Assembly (NCBI RefSeq): GCF_011049865.1
Contig: NZ_DRGY01000049.1
Location: 19,684-83,683, forward strand
Source of the DNA: Marinobacter antarcticus
GTDB taxonomy: Bacteria; Pseudomonadota; Gammaproteobacteria; Pseudomonadales; Oleiphilaceae
Reading direction: 5' to 3'
Length of the DNA stretch: 64,000 bases
Part shown: positions 15,590-23,566 of the stretch, in pieces
Layout of the letters: each line of letters starts with the position of its first letter
How positions within the stretch are numbered: the first letter of the stretch is position 1
Position numbers and translations under genes: made by a program
The notes under the pieces: model-generated
The model's input: only the letters and a program-made list of their open reading frames with translations
The model's database searches: none
What the model was told of the DNA's origin: nothing

Positions 15590-16162
15590 ATGTGGCAGCA
15601 ACCTACACCTGTAGCCTGGGTACTGGCGGCAATGCTCGCTTTTGCTATTTCATTAACCCCCTCCGTTTCGACTGCGGGGAAAGTTCCAGGTTCGGTCGGT
15701 CCTCAGGGTTTTCTGATCTGGGAAACACCCCGAAATCTGCCCGAGCTCGCATTTGAAGATAAAAAAGGCAAGCCTTTAACGCTGGCAGATTTGCACGGCA
15801 AAGTGGTGTTGCTCAATATTTGGGCGACCTGGTGTGCGCCCTGTCGTGAAGAAATGCCGACGCTGGATTCACTTCAGGCTCAGTTGGGGGGCGAGCAATT
15901 CGAAGTGGTCGCTCTGTCGATTGACCATGCGGGGCGCGGTGCTGTTGAGAAATTCTATCGGGAAACCAGTATCAAGCATCTTCGCATGTATATCGATCCG
16001 TCTACACTGGCTGCTTCAACTCTTGGTATAGAGGGCGTTCCAACGACGTTGCTCCTTGATCGCGAAGGCCGTGAGATCGGCCGCCTGGTTGGAGCTACGG
16101 AATGGGACCGCCCGGCCATGGTTGATTTTATCACTCGTACCATCGTCGAGGTTTCACATTGA
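15590..16162 (+). CDS. TlpA/ResA-like periplasmic thioredoxin
   Basis: 190 residues from ATG 15590, with GGGAG 9 bp upstream; a TTG directly before it is an alternative. Signal or anchor (8-30), then the thioredoxin fold with 'NIWATWCAPCREEMPTL' (redox pair Cys82/Cys85) and the cis-Pro loop 'GVPTTLLLDREG'. TlpA-type proteins reduce periplasmic partners such as SCO or apocytochromes; having it directly after a SCO gene fits TlpA-SCO cooperation known in other bacteria. It would need electrons from the DsbD-like gene upstream or from CcdA at 6667. Confidence 0.9.
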   Translation: MWQQPTPVAWVLAAMLAFAISLTPSVSTAGKVPGSVGPQGFLIWETPRNLPELAFEDKKGKPLTLADLHGKVVLLNIWATWCAPCREEMPTLDSLQAQLGGEQFEVVALSIDHAGRGAVEKFYRETSIKHLRMYIDPSTLAASTLGIEGVPTTLLLDREGREIGRLVGATEWDRPAMVDFITRTIVEVSH

Positions 16163-16200
16163 ACGTAACCCAAACTTAATGAAAGTCCTCAATAAAAGCC

Positions 16201-16231
16201 TTGACCTTAAAGTTGACTTTAAAGATACCGT
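16201..16231 (+). promoter_or_regulatory. Second MerR-type promoter/operator, before the peroxiredoxin
   Basis: The -35 box TTGACC (16201-16206), a 19-bp spacer and the -10-like box TACCGT (16226-16231). 26 of 31 positions match the site at 9920-9950, including the left arm ACCTTAAAGTT and most of the right arm (GACTTTAAAGA). The shared dyad and spacer mark it as a target of the same MerR regulator, about 47 bp before the peroxiredoxin gene. Confidence 0.87.
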
Positions 16232-16277
16232 CTGTGCTGAACCTTGAACAACAGCGAAAGCAAAGGAGAATGAACTG

Positions 16278-16916
16278 ATGACATTGCAACTTGGAGAAAC
16301 CGCTCCCGATTTCACCGTGGAATCCACCGAAGGAAACATTAAGTTTCATGAATGGCTTGGCGACAGTTGGGCCGTCTTATTTTCACATCCCGCCGACTAC
16401 ACACCGGTCTGTACTACTGAGCTGGGTGCCTTTGCCAAGCGCAAGGACGAATTCGCCAAGCGCGGCGTCAAGCTGATCGGCGTATCCGTCGACCCACTCG
16501 ATTCCCATAACGACTGGGCAAAAGACATCGAGAGTACTCAGGGTACAGGGCTTAACTACCCCCTCCTTGCAGACAAGGATCGGGTGGTCGCGAATCTTTA
16601 TGGAATGATCCATCCAAAAGCCGACCCCAAGCTAACCGTTCGTACGGTTTTCATTATCGACGCCGCCAAGAAAATACGTCTGACGCTGACATATCCACCC
16701 AGCACAGGGCGCAACGTTGACGAGATCATGCGAGTTATTGACTCACTTCAACTGACTGACAACCACAAAGTTGCCACGCCGGTTGACTGGAAAAACGGAG
16801 ATGATGTGATCATCGTTCCGTCGCTTTCCAATGAAGAAGCCAAGGAGCGGTTTCCTGATGGGTGGGATGAGCAGACGCCGTATCTGCGCGTTACGCGTCA
16901 ACCCGGTCGGAAATAA
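16278..16916 (+). CDS. 1-Cys peroxiredoxin (Prx6 type)
   Basis: 212 residues, the usual length for the Prx6 group. The peroxidatic Cys45 lies in 'HPADYTPVCTTELG', Arg in 'TVRTVFIID' should complete the active site, and the long C-terminal part ('GDDVIIVPSLSNEEAKERFPDGW') is the Prx6-specific extension. It reduces hydrogen peroxide, organic peroxides or peroxynitrite with an external thiol donor. AAGGAG precedes the ATG. It has its own MerR-type promoter, so peroxide defence is probably switched on together with the island's thiol enzymes, as would suit copper-driven oxidative stress. Confidence 0.95.
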   Translation: MTLQLGETAPDFTVESTEGNIKFHEWLGDSWAVLFSHPADYTPVCTTELGAFAKRKDEFAKRGVKLIGVSVDPLDSHNDWAKDIESTQGTGLNYPLLADKDRVVANLYGMIHPKADPKLTVRTVFIIDAAKKIRLTLTYPPSTGRNVDEIMRVIDSLQLTDNHKVATPVDWKNGDDVIIVPSLSNEEAKERFPDGWDEQTPYLRVTRQPGRK

Positions 16917-17099
16917 TACAGAATCTGCCAACTGAGCCTCGCGTGCTGCTGATTAAAACCCGGGCGCACGCCTAGCGGAAGCGCTGAAGTCAGTGCTTCT
17001 GTGTCCTCAAATCGATTCCGCAGCCGCCCTAACAAGCACGGTACAGATCCATAGGGTTTGCCTGGGGGCAGCGGAGAACAGCTTCATTGGAGAGAGGTA

Positions 17100-17834
17100 A
17101 TGACGACGGCTTTTTCGAGAATATCCCGGGAATATGATGATCTTTGGCTCTTGACCGAAGGTTACCGAGACTGGATGCTGAAAAAGATTCTTGAGCATTT
17201 GAAAATTCACACAGACAGTAAGTTCGCAGACCTGGGAGGTGGATCCGGTTTATTCACGCACCTTCTAAAGGAGGGTGTACCGCTTGAATCTGACGCTATA
17301 TGCGTGGATCCCTCCGAAGCCATGCTCTTGAACGCCGGACAATACAGAGGCCTCCAGACATATTGTGAGTCTGCTGAAGTGTTCGCCCAAAGGCAGATGC
17401 CGCTGAACCGGATCCTTATCAAGGAATCGATCCATCACATCCGGAATCGTCAGGGTTTCTGGAAAGAAATAAGCTCCGGTTTAACGCCCAATGGCCGTAT
17501 CTTGGTGGTGACTCGGCCAAGCCTACCCGGATTTCCTCTTTTCAAGCGGGCGATGACTGCTTTTTCAGAGAGTCAGCCGGAACTTGAAGTTCTTCTCGAC
17601 GAAATATCTACCTCTGGCCTGAGCGCTGTCACGAACACGGAGGAGTACCACGTCGAAATCCCGAAGGAGCGCTGGTATACAATGCTTCGGGCCCGGTTTA
17701 TGTCAAGCCTGACAAGCTTTACTCCCGATGAAATTGAGCAGGGCATTCTGGAAGTCGATGGCCAGCTTGATGGAGACCAAATTCGTTTTACTGATCGTGT
17801 GTTCTTTGTGGTGATTCAGCACAAGACAAAATGA
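17100..17834 (+). CDS. SAM-dependent methyltransferase, class I
   Basis: 244 residues from ATG 17100 (GAGAGAGG upstream). The Rossmann motif I is 'FADLGGGSGLFTHLL' (about 44-58), followed by 'AICVDPSEAMLLNAG' (motif Post I) and 'GRILVVTRPSL', so it binds S-adenosylmethionine. No cysteine pattern of arsenite methyltransferase is seen, so the substrate is unknown. The region is by eye poorer in GC than the core genes, suggesting recent transfer with the island. It overlaps by 4 bp (ATGA) with a short frame that follows. There are 183 bp between it and the peroxiredoxin gene. Confidence 0.8.
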   Translation: MTTAFSRISREYDDLWLLTEGYRDWMLKKILEHLKIHTDSKFADLGGGSGLFTHLLKEGVPLESDAICVDPSEAMLLNAGQYRGLQTYCESAEVFAQRQMPLNRILIKESIHHIRNRQGFWKEISSGLTPNGRILVVTRPSLPGFPLFKRAMTAFSESQPELEVLLDEISTSGLSAVTNTEEYHVEIPKERWYTMLRARFMSSLTSFTPDEIEQGILEVDGQLDGDQIRFTDRVFFVVIQHKTK

Positions 17835-17947
17835 TTATGGTGAAGCGTGTGTATCCAGTAAAAAGTGAGAAACTCGCCGACCGGATATTACATGACGAGG
17901 TGCTTGCGCAAGTCGACCGAATATTCGGCAAAGATCCATTTTTATGA
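17831..17947 (+). CDS. Possible 38-aa protein coupled to the methyltransferase
   Basis: The ATG overlaps the methyltransferase stop in an ATGA arrangement, often a sign of translational coupling. The predicted peptide is charged, includes 'SEKLADRILHDEVLAQVDRI' and has no signal or membrane segment. I recognise nothing. It may be a real small partner or a leftover of a longer gene, since the sequence directly after it is a decayed lgt. Confidence 0.35.
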   Translation: MIMVKRVYPVKSEKLADRILHDEVLAQVDRIFGKDPFL

Positions 17948-17965
17948 AGAGGAATCTGAGAACCA

Positions 17966-18464
17966 ACGCTTAACTATCCAAAAATCGATCCGATAGCGAT
18001 TTCATTGGGCCCGTTGCAAATCCATTGGTATGGCCTGATGTACCTTGTTGGCTTTCTTGCAGCCTGGTGGTTGGGCCGTCCATCAATTGGGGTTGAGCAC
18101 CGAAGCAGTCGAAACGCTGATCTTTGCCCGTAAGCAAAACTTACCATTTTTCGGCTCACGGACTTTGTCACACCACTGGTGTCAATTGGCCTGGGGCCAT
18201 GGTGTTCCCCAATATGGGGCCGGCCGCCACGCCACCCGTCGTCACTGTATGAGTTCACGCTGGAAGGTGTTGTGCTGTGTTGTGCTGTGGTGGTTCTCAG
18301 GCCATCCTCGCGGGAATGGCACAACGTCCGGCTTATTCCTGTTGCTCTACGGGGTTTTCCGCTTTTTTGTCGGTCAGAATGTGGAGATTGGGGCGGAATA
18401 TTGTGGATCGACAAGGATGCCGGAATTCGTTAAAGATGATCTAAAACAGATGGTTAAGTCTTGA
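17966..18464 (+). pseudogene. lgt: Decayed prolipoprotein diacylglyceryl transferase gene
   Basis: Lgt signatures are spread over several frames. The first block, '[15 protein letters not shown]' and '[20 protein letters not shown]', begins after an ACG codon at 17966 where ATG would be expected. After 'LGR' about 50 codons are missing. Then come 'RKQNLPFF' in another frame, 'RLTDFVTPLVSIGLG' in a third, a second gap where the 'GRLGNFINGE' active-site region should be, then 'RHPSSLYEFTLEGVVL' and 'SGLFLLLYGVFRF' in different frames. The lost start codon, frameshifts and loss of the catalytic core rule out function. A working lgt must exist elsewhere. Extra lgt copies can ride on mobile metal-resistance elements, which fits its place at the island's end. 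Confidence 0.9.
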
Positions 18465-18488
18465 TATGTATTGATACGAAATGGTTAC

Positions 18489-18565
18489 TGGTGCCCTCGG
18501 CAGGACTCGAACCTGCTACCTTCCCCTTAGGAGGGGGACGCTCTATCCAGATGAGCTACGAAGGC
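18489..18565 (-). tRNA. tRNA-Arg (anticodon CCT)
   Basis: Read leftward from 18565: acceptor GCCTTCG pairing with CGAGGGC, D-arm GCTC/GAGC, anticodon stem TCCCC/GGGGA with loop CTCCTAA (anticodon CCT), T-arm GCAGG-TTCGAGT-CCTGC, then A and an encoded CCA. Total 77 nt. Its 3' end faces the accessory island, the usual orientation for site-specific integration into a tRNA gene, though no integrase or second copy of the tRNA 3' end is visible in the window. Confidence 0.97.
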
Positions 18566-18651
18566 GCTTCTTTCAGAAGGTCGGTATGATAACGGCCTGA
18601 GGCTTATGGCTCAAGGTGTTACCGTGTTTTCTGCCGTGCTGGGAGTGTGCT

Positions 18652-19359
18652 TTGTCTGATTCGTTCTCGCTAAGCGTTATTGTGCCAGTCTGGATGGAAG
18701 CGGCGGGCATTGTGGCGGCGCTTGAAGCTCTGTCACCGCTGCGCGCAGAGGGGTATGAGGTGATTGTGGTGGACGCGGACAGCACGGATGGCACAACCAG
18801 GTTGGCAATCCCGCTTGCGGATCGGGTGGTTCAGTCGGGAAAGGGAAGGGCCGTTCAAATGAATGCGGGCGCCTCTGTTGCTAACGGCAGTGTTCTGGTG
18901 TTTTTGCACGCGGACACCCGTCTTCCTGAAAATGCACTGAATTGCCTGAGTGAGTTTTTTAACAGTGACAAAGCCTGGGGCCGTTTTGATGTGCGCCTGA
19001 GTGGCCGGGGCGTGATGTTCAGGGTTGTTGCCTGGTTTATGAATCAGCGCTCGCGGTTAACGGGTATTTGCACAGGCGATCAGGCTCTGTTTGTGCGCAG
19101 GGAAGTTTTTGAGGCTCTGCGCGGATTTGATAGCCTGCCGATCATGGAAGATATTGAGTTTTCCAACAGGCTGCGCCTGGTTTCCCGCCCCTTCTGTATT
19201 GACGAACCGGTTGTTACCGACAGCCGGCGCTGGGAACAGCGAGGTGTGTGGCGCACGATTTTTCTGATGTGGCGTTTACGCTGGCGCTACTGGCGTGGTG
19301 AATCCCCGGCAACGCTTGCTCATTCCTACCGTATGGATGTTCGTAATGGCTCAGACTGA
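18652..19359 (+). CDS. TIGR04283-type glycosyltransferase family 2
   Basis: About 235 residues from a TTG at 18652 that has GGGAG upstream; the frame also offers a GTG at 18616. GT-A fold: 'LSVIVPVWMEAAGIVAALEAL', 'EVIVVDADSTDGTT', 'FLHADTRLPENAL', and 'IMEDIEFSNRLR' near the C-terminus. The family is labelled 'arsenosugar biosynthesis' because some members sit next to arsS, but no arsenic gene is in this window, so the acceptor is unknown. It overlaps the next gene, its usual partner, by 14 bp. Confidence 0.85.
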   Translation: MSDSFSLSVIVPVWMEAAGIVAALEALSPLRAEGYEVIVVDADSTDGTTRLAIPLADRVVQSGKGRAVQMNAGASVANGSVLVFLHADTRLPENALNCLSEFFNSDKAWGRFDVRLSGRGVMFRVVAWFMNQRSRLTGICTGDQALFVRREVFEALRGFDSLPIMEDIEFSNRLRLVSRPFCIDEPVVTDSRRWEQRGVWRTIFLMWRLRWRYWRGESPATLAHSYRMDVRNGSD

Positions 19360-19987
19360 ATTTCTCAATGCGCTGGTGATGCAGTTCGCCAAGTGGCCGG
19401 AAGCGGGCCGGGTAAAAACTCGTCTTATTCCTGCGCTGGGTGTGTCCGGGGCGCTGGATGCGCACTTAACGCTTACCCTGGCTGTGCTGGATAATCTGTG
19501 TGGCGCCGGTTTTTCTGTGCAGTTCTGGTGGGACAGGGAGGTTGAATCTGTGCCGGTGGATGCGCAGGCAATTGTCCGTACTCTTGAGCACAGAGGCTTG
19601 GCGCAGCATATACAGCGGGGGGCGAATCTGGGCGACAGAATGCTGGATGCGCTTGAAAGTGGTCTTGAGTCTCACGCTGCCGCTATGATCGTGGGCAGCG
19701 ATTGCCCGTCAGTTGAACCCGCGTATGTGCATCTGGCCGTGACCTGCCTGCAGGAATACGATGTTGTTTTAGGGCCGTCTGATGACGGTGGTTACGTGTT
19801 GATTGGCTCGCGCCGGGTGCTTCCGGGCATGCTCGACGGTATTGAGTGGGGCACGGAAGCTGTCCTTGAGCAAACCTGTGCGCGACTGAAGGAACTGGGG
19901 CTCAGCGTTGGTTTGCTGGAGCCCCGATGGGATGTGGATGAGCCGGAGGACTGGGCGCGCTTTCAGCGCCTCCCTGTCGACACGTAG
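19346..19987 (+). CDS. TIGR04282-type DUF2064 nucleotidyl/glycosyltransferase-like protein
   Basis: 213 residues from ATG 19346; upstream ATG 19337 and GTG 19295 are alternatives. 'ALVMQFAKWPEAGRVKTRLIPALG' (about 9-32, here cited in part as 'FAKWPEAGRVKTRL') is the nucleotide-binding N-terminus; 'IVGSDCPSVEPAY' and 'GPSDDGGYVLIG' are the metal and sugar-nucleotide motifs of the GT-A-like DUF2064 fold. It is the usual partner of the preceding gene, and the overlap indicates one transcript. The names refer to arsenosugar loci elsewhere; the product made here is unknown. Confidence 0.85.
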   Translation: MAQTEFLNALVMQFAKWPEAGRVKTRLIPALGVSGALDAHLTLTLAVLDNLCGAGFSVQFWWDREVESVPVDAQAIVRTLEHRGLAQHIQRGANLGDRMLDALESGLESHAAAMIVGSDCPSVEPAYVHLAVTCLQEYDVVLGPSDDGGYVLIGSRRVLPGMLDGIEWGTEAVLEQTCARLKELGLSVGLLEPRWDVDEPEDWARFQRLPVDT

Positions 19988-19996
19988 CGGCCGTTT

Positions 19997-22849
19997 TTAC
20001 TTATCGGTAACGGGTGGTTGTTGCAGAATAAGGTCGCGGGCGTCCTTTGCGCTCAACCCTTCGCCACCCGTGTTCACGAGCAGCGCCCGGTCTCTGTTCA
20101 ATACGGAGTCCCTGAAGGTGGTTTTCAGCTCATCGAGACTGACGGCTTTAACGGCTTTTGCGAGCCTTTCTCGTGAGTCAAACCCCTCTTCGCCACGATC
20201 AATCTCGCGCCAATAGCGCCCTGAAATCTCTCCCAATTGACGATCCTGCTCCATAATGCTGCTGATCACTGCCCGCTTTTCCTGGGCCAGGCGCTCGTCA
20301 TCCAAGTTGGCAAGGGTCTCATTGTAGCCTTTGGCGAACTCGCGAATGGCCTGGTCGATGGCGTTCGGACTGGCGGTAGGGGATTGAACCACAAAGCCAA
20401 GGGCCGGGGTTTCAAGCATTTCGAAGGGTGTTGCGTACACAATGTAGCCAAGCTGGCGCGTGGTGCGGATATCTTCATAAAACGGGCTGCTTATAATCTG
20501 CGCCAGCAGGCGGAACCGCGCGCGCTCTTCAAAGCTGGTGTTCTTGCCCTGGGTGTAAAGCGTGTACCCGGTATCCGGATGTTCTACGTTCAAAGAGACG
20601 ACGATTTCTTCCGGCGGCAGCTTGCGCACCTGACTGCGCGCAACCGTTGCAAAATCGCTTTTGTTCAACACAATCGCATCAATCTGCTGGGCCAGGTTAA
20701 GTGCGTAAGCTTCGGTCAGGTTGCCATGAACCAGCAGTACCGGGTCAATTTTCGAGAGCAACGTCCCTGCGAATGATCTGAGTTCTTCGAGGGTTACGGT
20801 TTTTGCAGCCTGCAGCTGTTCGTCCGTGCTCCAGGTGTCTTCGAGCAGCGTGGATTGAATGAACTCGGACGTCTGTGCAACTGGCCGGTCTTTGGCTTTG
20901 TTCTGCAAACTGTCCATCAGGTTTTGCCGGGCGATATCAAAGCGCTGTCGGGTAATCTGCGGTGCTGCAACCTGCATGAGGATGCGGTTCATCAGGGTGT
21001 TCAGTTTGTCGCTGTAGCCGCCAACCCGCACAGTGATGCCGCGCAAGTGCGGATAGATGCTGTAATCCAGCCCGGCAAGACGCGCGGAATAGGCCCAGGC
21101 GTTCAAGTTGTTGTTGATGCTGTCAACCAGAAGACCTGTCAGTACATGGCTGCGGGCCGATGCGCGCACAGCGGGTGTGCGTAAGCTCAAAAATACGTTG
21201 GCCTTGGGTGTGTCAAAACGCGTGTCCCGGGCAAACCAGATTGCCATGCCGTCGTTATTGCCCAACCATTCGGGTTTGTCCATGGTTTTACCAGGCACCA
21301 TGGTCAGATTCTCAGGCACAAACGGGTTGGGCGCAGGAAGATGAAGCGCCTCGGCCAATGCGATGGGTGCCTTGGTTTTGAGTGCTTCGGTATCCAGTGG
21401 TTCAATCTGCCAGGGTGTTTCGTACCACTTGGTAAAGTTGGGGTTTTTGAGCTCGAGCTGTGGCGCCAGCAAATAGGCCATCACGTTATCCGGTGTCAGC
21501 ATTGAAAGAATATCCCGATACTGATCCGGCGCGTAACGCTCCATTAGCCAGGGCGCACTGAGAATATCTTCTGCCGGGTAGTCCTGGAGCTGGCTCGACA
21601 GTCGCATTGCCTCTTGAAGGGGTTCACCTTGCTCGCGAAAGCGAAAATCGATTCTTGCCAGTCGCTGCATTTCTTCAAAACGCTGCTCGCTAATGCCTTG
21701 CTCGCGAATGATGTCGATGTACCGAAAAACCAGTGACAGAATGTCTTCTTGCCGATTCAGGCCCTCAGGTGTAAGCGCAATGCTGATGTCCAATGTGGCC
21801 GCTTCGCCCGTATCCATGCCAATACCGGCGGACAGGTTATCTGCCAGGCCGTTCTTCTTCAGCACCTCCAAGAGGCTGCCTGGTCCTTCGTGGCCAAGCA
21901 GGTTGGCAATGTAACTGACGGGCTTTGTGCGGTAGTTTTCCTGCTGTGATGGAATCGGGAATGACAACGACAGGCTGCGCACATCCTTGATGGCTTGCAC
22001 CGTCACCTCTGCAGGCAGCGCATCGGCTTCAAGCAATTTGGCGCTATGAACCCTTGATTTCAGATTGCGGTTCTCAATGGCACCAAAACGCGCCCGTACC
22101 ATAGCTTCCAGCTGGTCCAGCGGCTGCGGGCCGTAAACCGCAAGGGTCATCAGGTTGGCGGAGTAACGGGCTTTCCAGAACTCAATCAGGTCAGGCCGAA
22201 GCGGATGGGTGTCGGTGTTTTCCAGCGTGGTCAGATTACCGACCGCGAACTGATGAAAAGCGCCTTGCGGGTTGCTGGCGGCCTTTTTGACGGAGTAGAG
22301 GCGGCGGCCATCTTCTTTTTGTTTGGAGCTGAACTCAGAGTTCACAGCGTTACGTTCGCGGTCTACAAGCTCGGCGGTAAACAGAGGCGCCGCAAACTGC
22401 TGCGAGAACCGATCCAGCGCAGATTCCAGGTAATTGGCCTGAATATCGAAAAAATAGTTGGTGTTGCGAAACGCGGTAAAGGCGTTATGACTGCCCCCGT
22501 GGCTTTTGATGAACTGTTGGTACTCTCCGGGCTCAGGGTACTTTTCCGTGCCCAAAAACAGCATGTGCTCGAGGAAGTGTGCAATGCCCTCCCGTTCTTT
22601 TGGATCATCGCCACTGCCAACCGCCACGTTCATGGACGCCGCGGCTTTGTCTGCGTTCTTGTCGGATATCAGAATGGCTCGCAAACCGTTATCCAGTTCA
22701 ATGAAGCGGTATTCGTTGTTGTCGTTCGGGCTTTTTTGTGGCGTTTGTGCGGCGGTTGCAAACGAACTGACAAATAATAGCAAAAGCAGTGCAAACGCAT
22801 TTGCCGTCAGCACCGGTATTCTGGCGTTTAATTGGGTACCAATACGCAT
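19997..22849 (-). CDS. ptrA: Insulinase-type zinc protease (pitrilysin, M16A)
   Basis: 950 residues, the length of protease III. After a signal peptide (about 10-34, 'LLLLFVSSFATAA') comes the inverted zinc motif H-F-L-E-H in 'GIAHFLEHMLFLGTEKYP', with the distal Glu in 'RNAVNSEF'. Four M16 domains follow, the second half being inactive, as usual. It cleaves short peptides in the periplasm. It converges with the glycosyltransferase pair and precedes nothing on its strand, with the 99-aa gene upstream possibly co-transcribed. Confidence 0.92.
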   Translation of the reverse strand: MRIGTQLNARIPVLTANAFALLLLLFVSSFATAAQTPQKSPNDNNEYRFIELDNGLRAILISDKNADKAAASMNVAVGSGDDPKEREGIAHFLEHMLFLGTEKYPEPGEYQQFIKSHGGSHNAFTAFRNTNYFFDIQANYLESALDRFSQQFAAPLFTAELVDRERNAVNSEFSSKQKEDGRRLYSVKKAASNPQGAFHQFAVGNLTTLENTDTHPLRPDLIEFWKARYSANLMTLAVYGPQPLDQLEAMVRARFGAIENRNLKSRVHSAKLLEADALPAEVTVQAIKDVRSLSLSFPIPSQQENYRTKPVSYIANLLGHEGPGSLLEVLKKNGLADNLSAGIGMDTGEAATLDISIALTPEGLNRQEDILSLVFRYIDIIREQGISEQRFEEMQRLARIDFRFREQGEPLQEAMRLSSQLQDYPAEDILSAPWLMERYAPDQYRDILSMLTPDNVMAYLLAPQLELKNPNFTKWYETPWQIEPLDTEALKTKAPIALAEALHLPAPNPFVPENLTMVPGKTMDKPEWLGNNDGMAIWFARDTRFDTPKANVFLSLRTPAVRASARSHVLTGLLVDSINNNLNAWAYSARLAGLDYSIYPHLRGITVRVGGYSDKLNTLMNRILMQVAAPQITRQRFDIARQNLMDSLQNKAKDRPVAQTSEFIQSTLLEDTWSTDEQLQAAKTVTLEELRSFAGTLLSKIDPVLLVHGNLTEAYALNLAQQIDAIVLNKSDFATVARSQVRKLPPEEIVVSLNVEHPDTGYTLYTQGKNTSFEERARFRLLAQIISSPFYEDIRTTRQLGYIVYATPFEMLETPALGFVVQSPTASPNAIDQAIREFAKGYNETLANLDDERLAQEKRAVISSIMEQDRQLGEISGRYWREIDRGEEGFDSRERLAKAVKAVSLDELKTTFRDSVLNRDRALLVNTGGEGLSAKDARDLILQQPPVTDK

Positions 22850-22887
22850 AAGGCCTCTGCTATTTGTTAGGGAGCGTCTGAAAGGTT

Positions 22888-23187
22888 TCAGTGCATCATT
22901 GTTTTGCGGGTGTTTTCTGGCTGTTGATCCAGAGTTTTGCGGGCCAGGTCCGCGGCTTTCTCTCCATCAAGCTGGCCTGACGCAATCCGTTCGAGCACGG
23001 TTGCCATAATGGCAACGGATTGGCGGTAATCGGCAAACTCTTCCTGAAATGCACTGTCGATTGCCTGGTAAACCGCCTGGATTTTCTGTTCACGGTCACC
23101 GGAATTTTTCGCCGTGTCGTTGATCGCTTTGAGGCACGCACGGGCAATGGTGATGTAACGTTCAGTATTGGGATTGTCGTTCGGCAT
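22888..23187 (-). CDS. Hypothetical protein, 99 aa
   Basis: A small soluble helical protein, 'ERYITIARACLKAINDTAKN' near the start and 'ASGQLDGEKAADLARKTLDQ' near the end. No signal peptide, no family that I can name. It lies 38 bp upstream of the protease gene on the same strand and divergent from the fatty acyl-CoA reductase. Start at ATG 23187 follows a weak purine stretch. Confidence 0.6.
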   Translation of the reverse strand: MPNDNPNTERYITIARACLKAINDTAKNSGDREQKIQAVYQAIDSAFQEEFADYRQSVAIMATVLERIASGQLDGEKAADLARKTLDQQPENTRKTMMH

Positions 23188-23384
23188 TATCGGGTTTCCG
23201 GGTATCGCTGGGTCTGTGAAAAGGACTGACGCCTAAAGAGGCAACAAGTTCCGGATTATCGCATTGCTGGCAGGCTGTTTCATTGCATTGCAGTAATTCA
23301 TCGTCAGGGAAGGCGGGCGCCAATTACTGTGCTAGTCTCAAAAGCGTTGTGTCGGCGAAAAATACAGGCGCGACGGATTTTTTT

Positions 23385-23432
23385 AGAGTAAAGGCTCTAT
23401 TTAAAACAACGGGTTACAGAGTAAAAACTCTA
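23385..23432. repeat. Twin palindromic elements upstream of the fatty acyl-CoA reductase
   Basis: AGAGTAAAGGCTCTA (23385-23399) and AGAGTAAAAACTCTA (23418-23432) agree at 13 of 15 positions; each is itself a dyad with AGAGT/ACTCT-like arms. Their centres are 33 bp apart, about three helical turns, so one protein could bind both on the same face. They lie in the 379-bp gap before the reductase. Further on, AAGGCCG occurs twice (near 23483 and 23510). The promoter boxes themselves are unclear. Confidence 0.6.
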
Positions 23433-23566
23433 AAAAAGACCGATACATGAAAGTTGCATTTAAGTACAATGCCGGCCAATCAAGGCCGTTATTAGACTTT
23501 GGTCGAATAAGGCCGACGTAAATATTGAACAGACAACAACAGAGCAACAGGCAGGGTGGATTATCA

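Noticed and set aside
18652-19987. Arsenic metabolism
   Set aside because: The database family names suggest it, but no arsenic gene is present.
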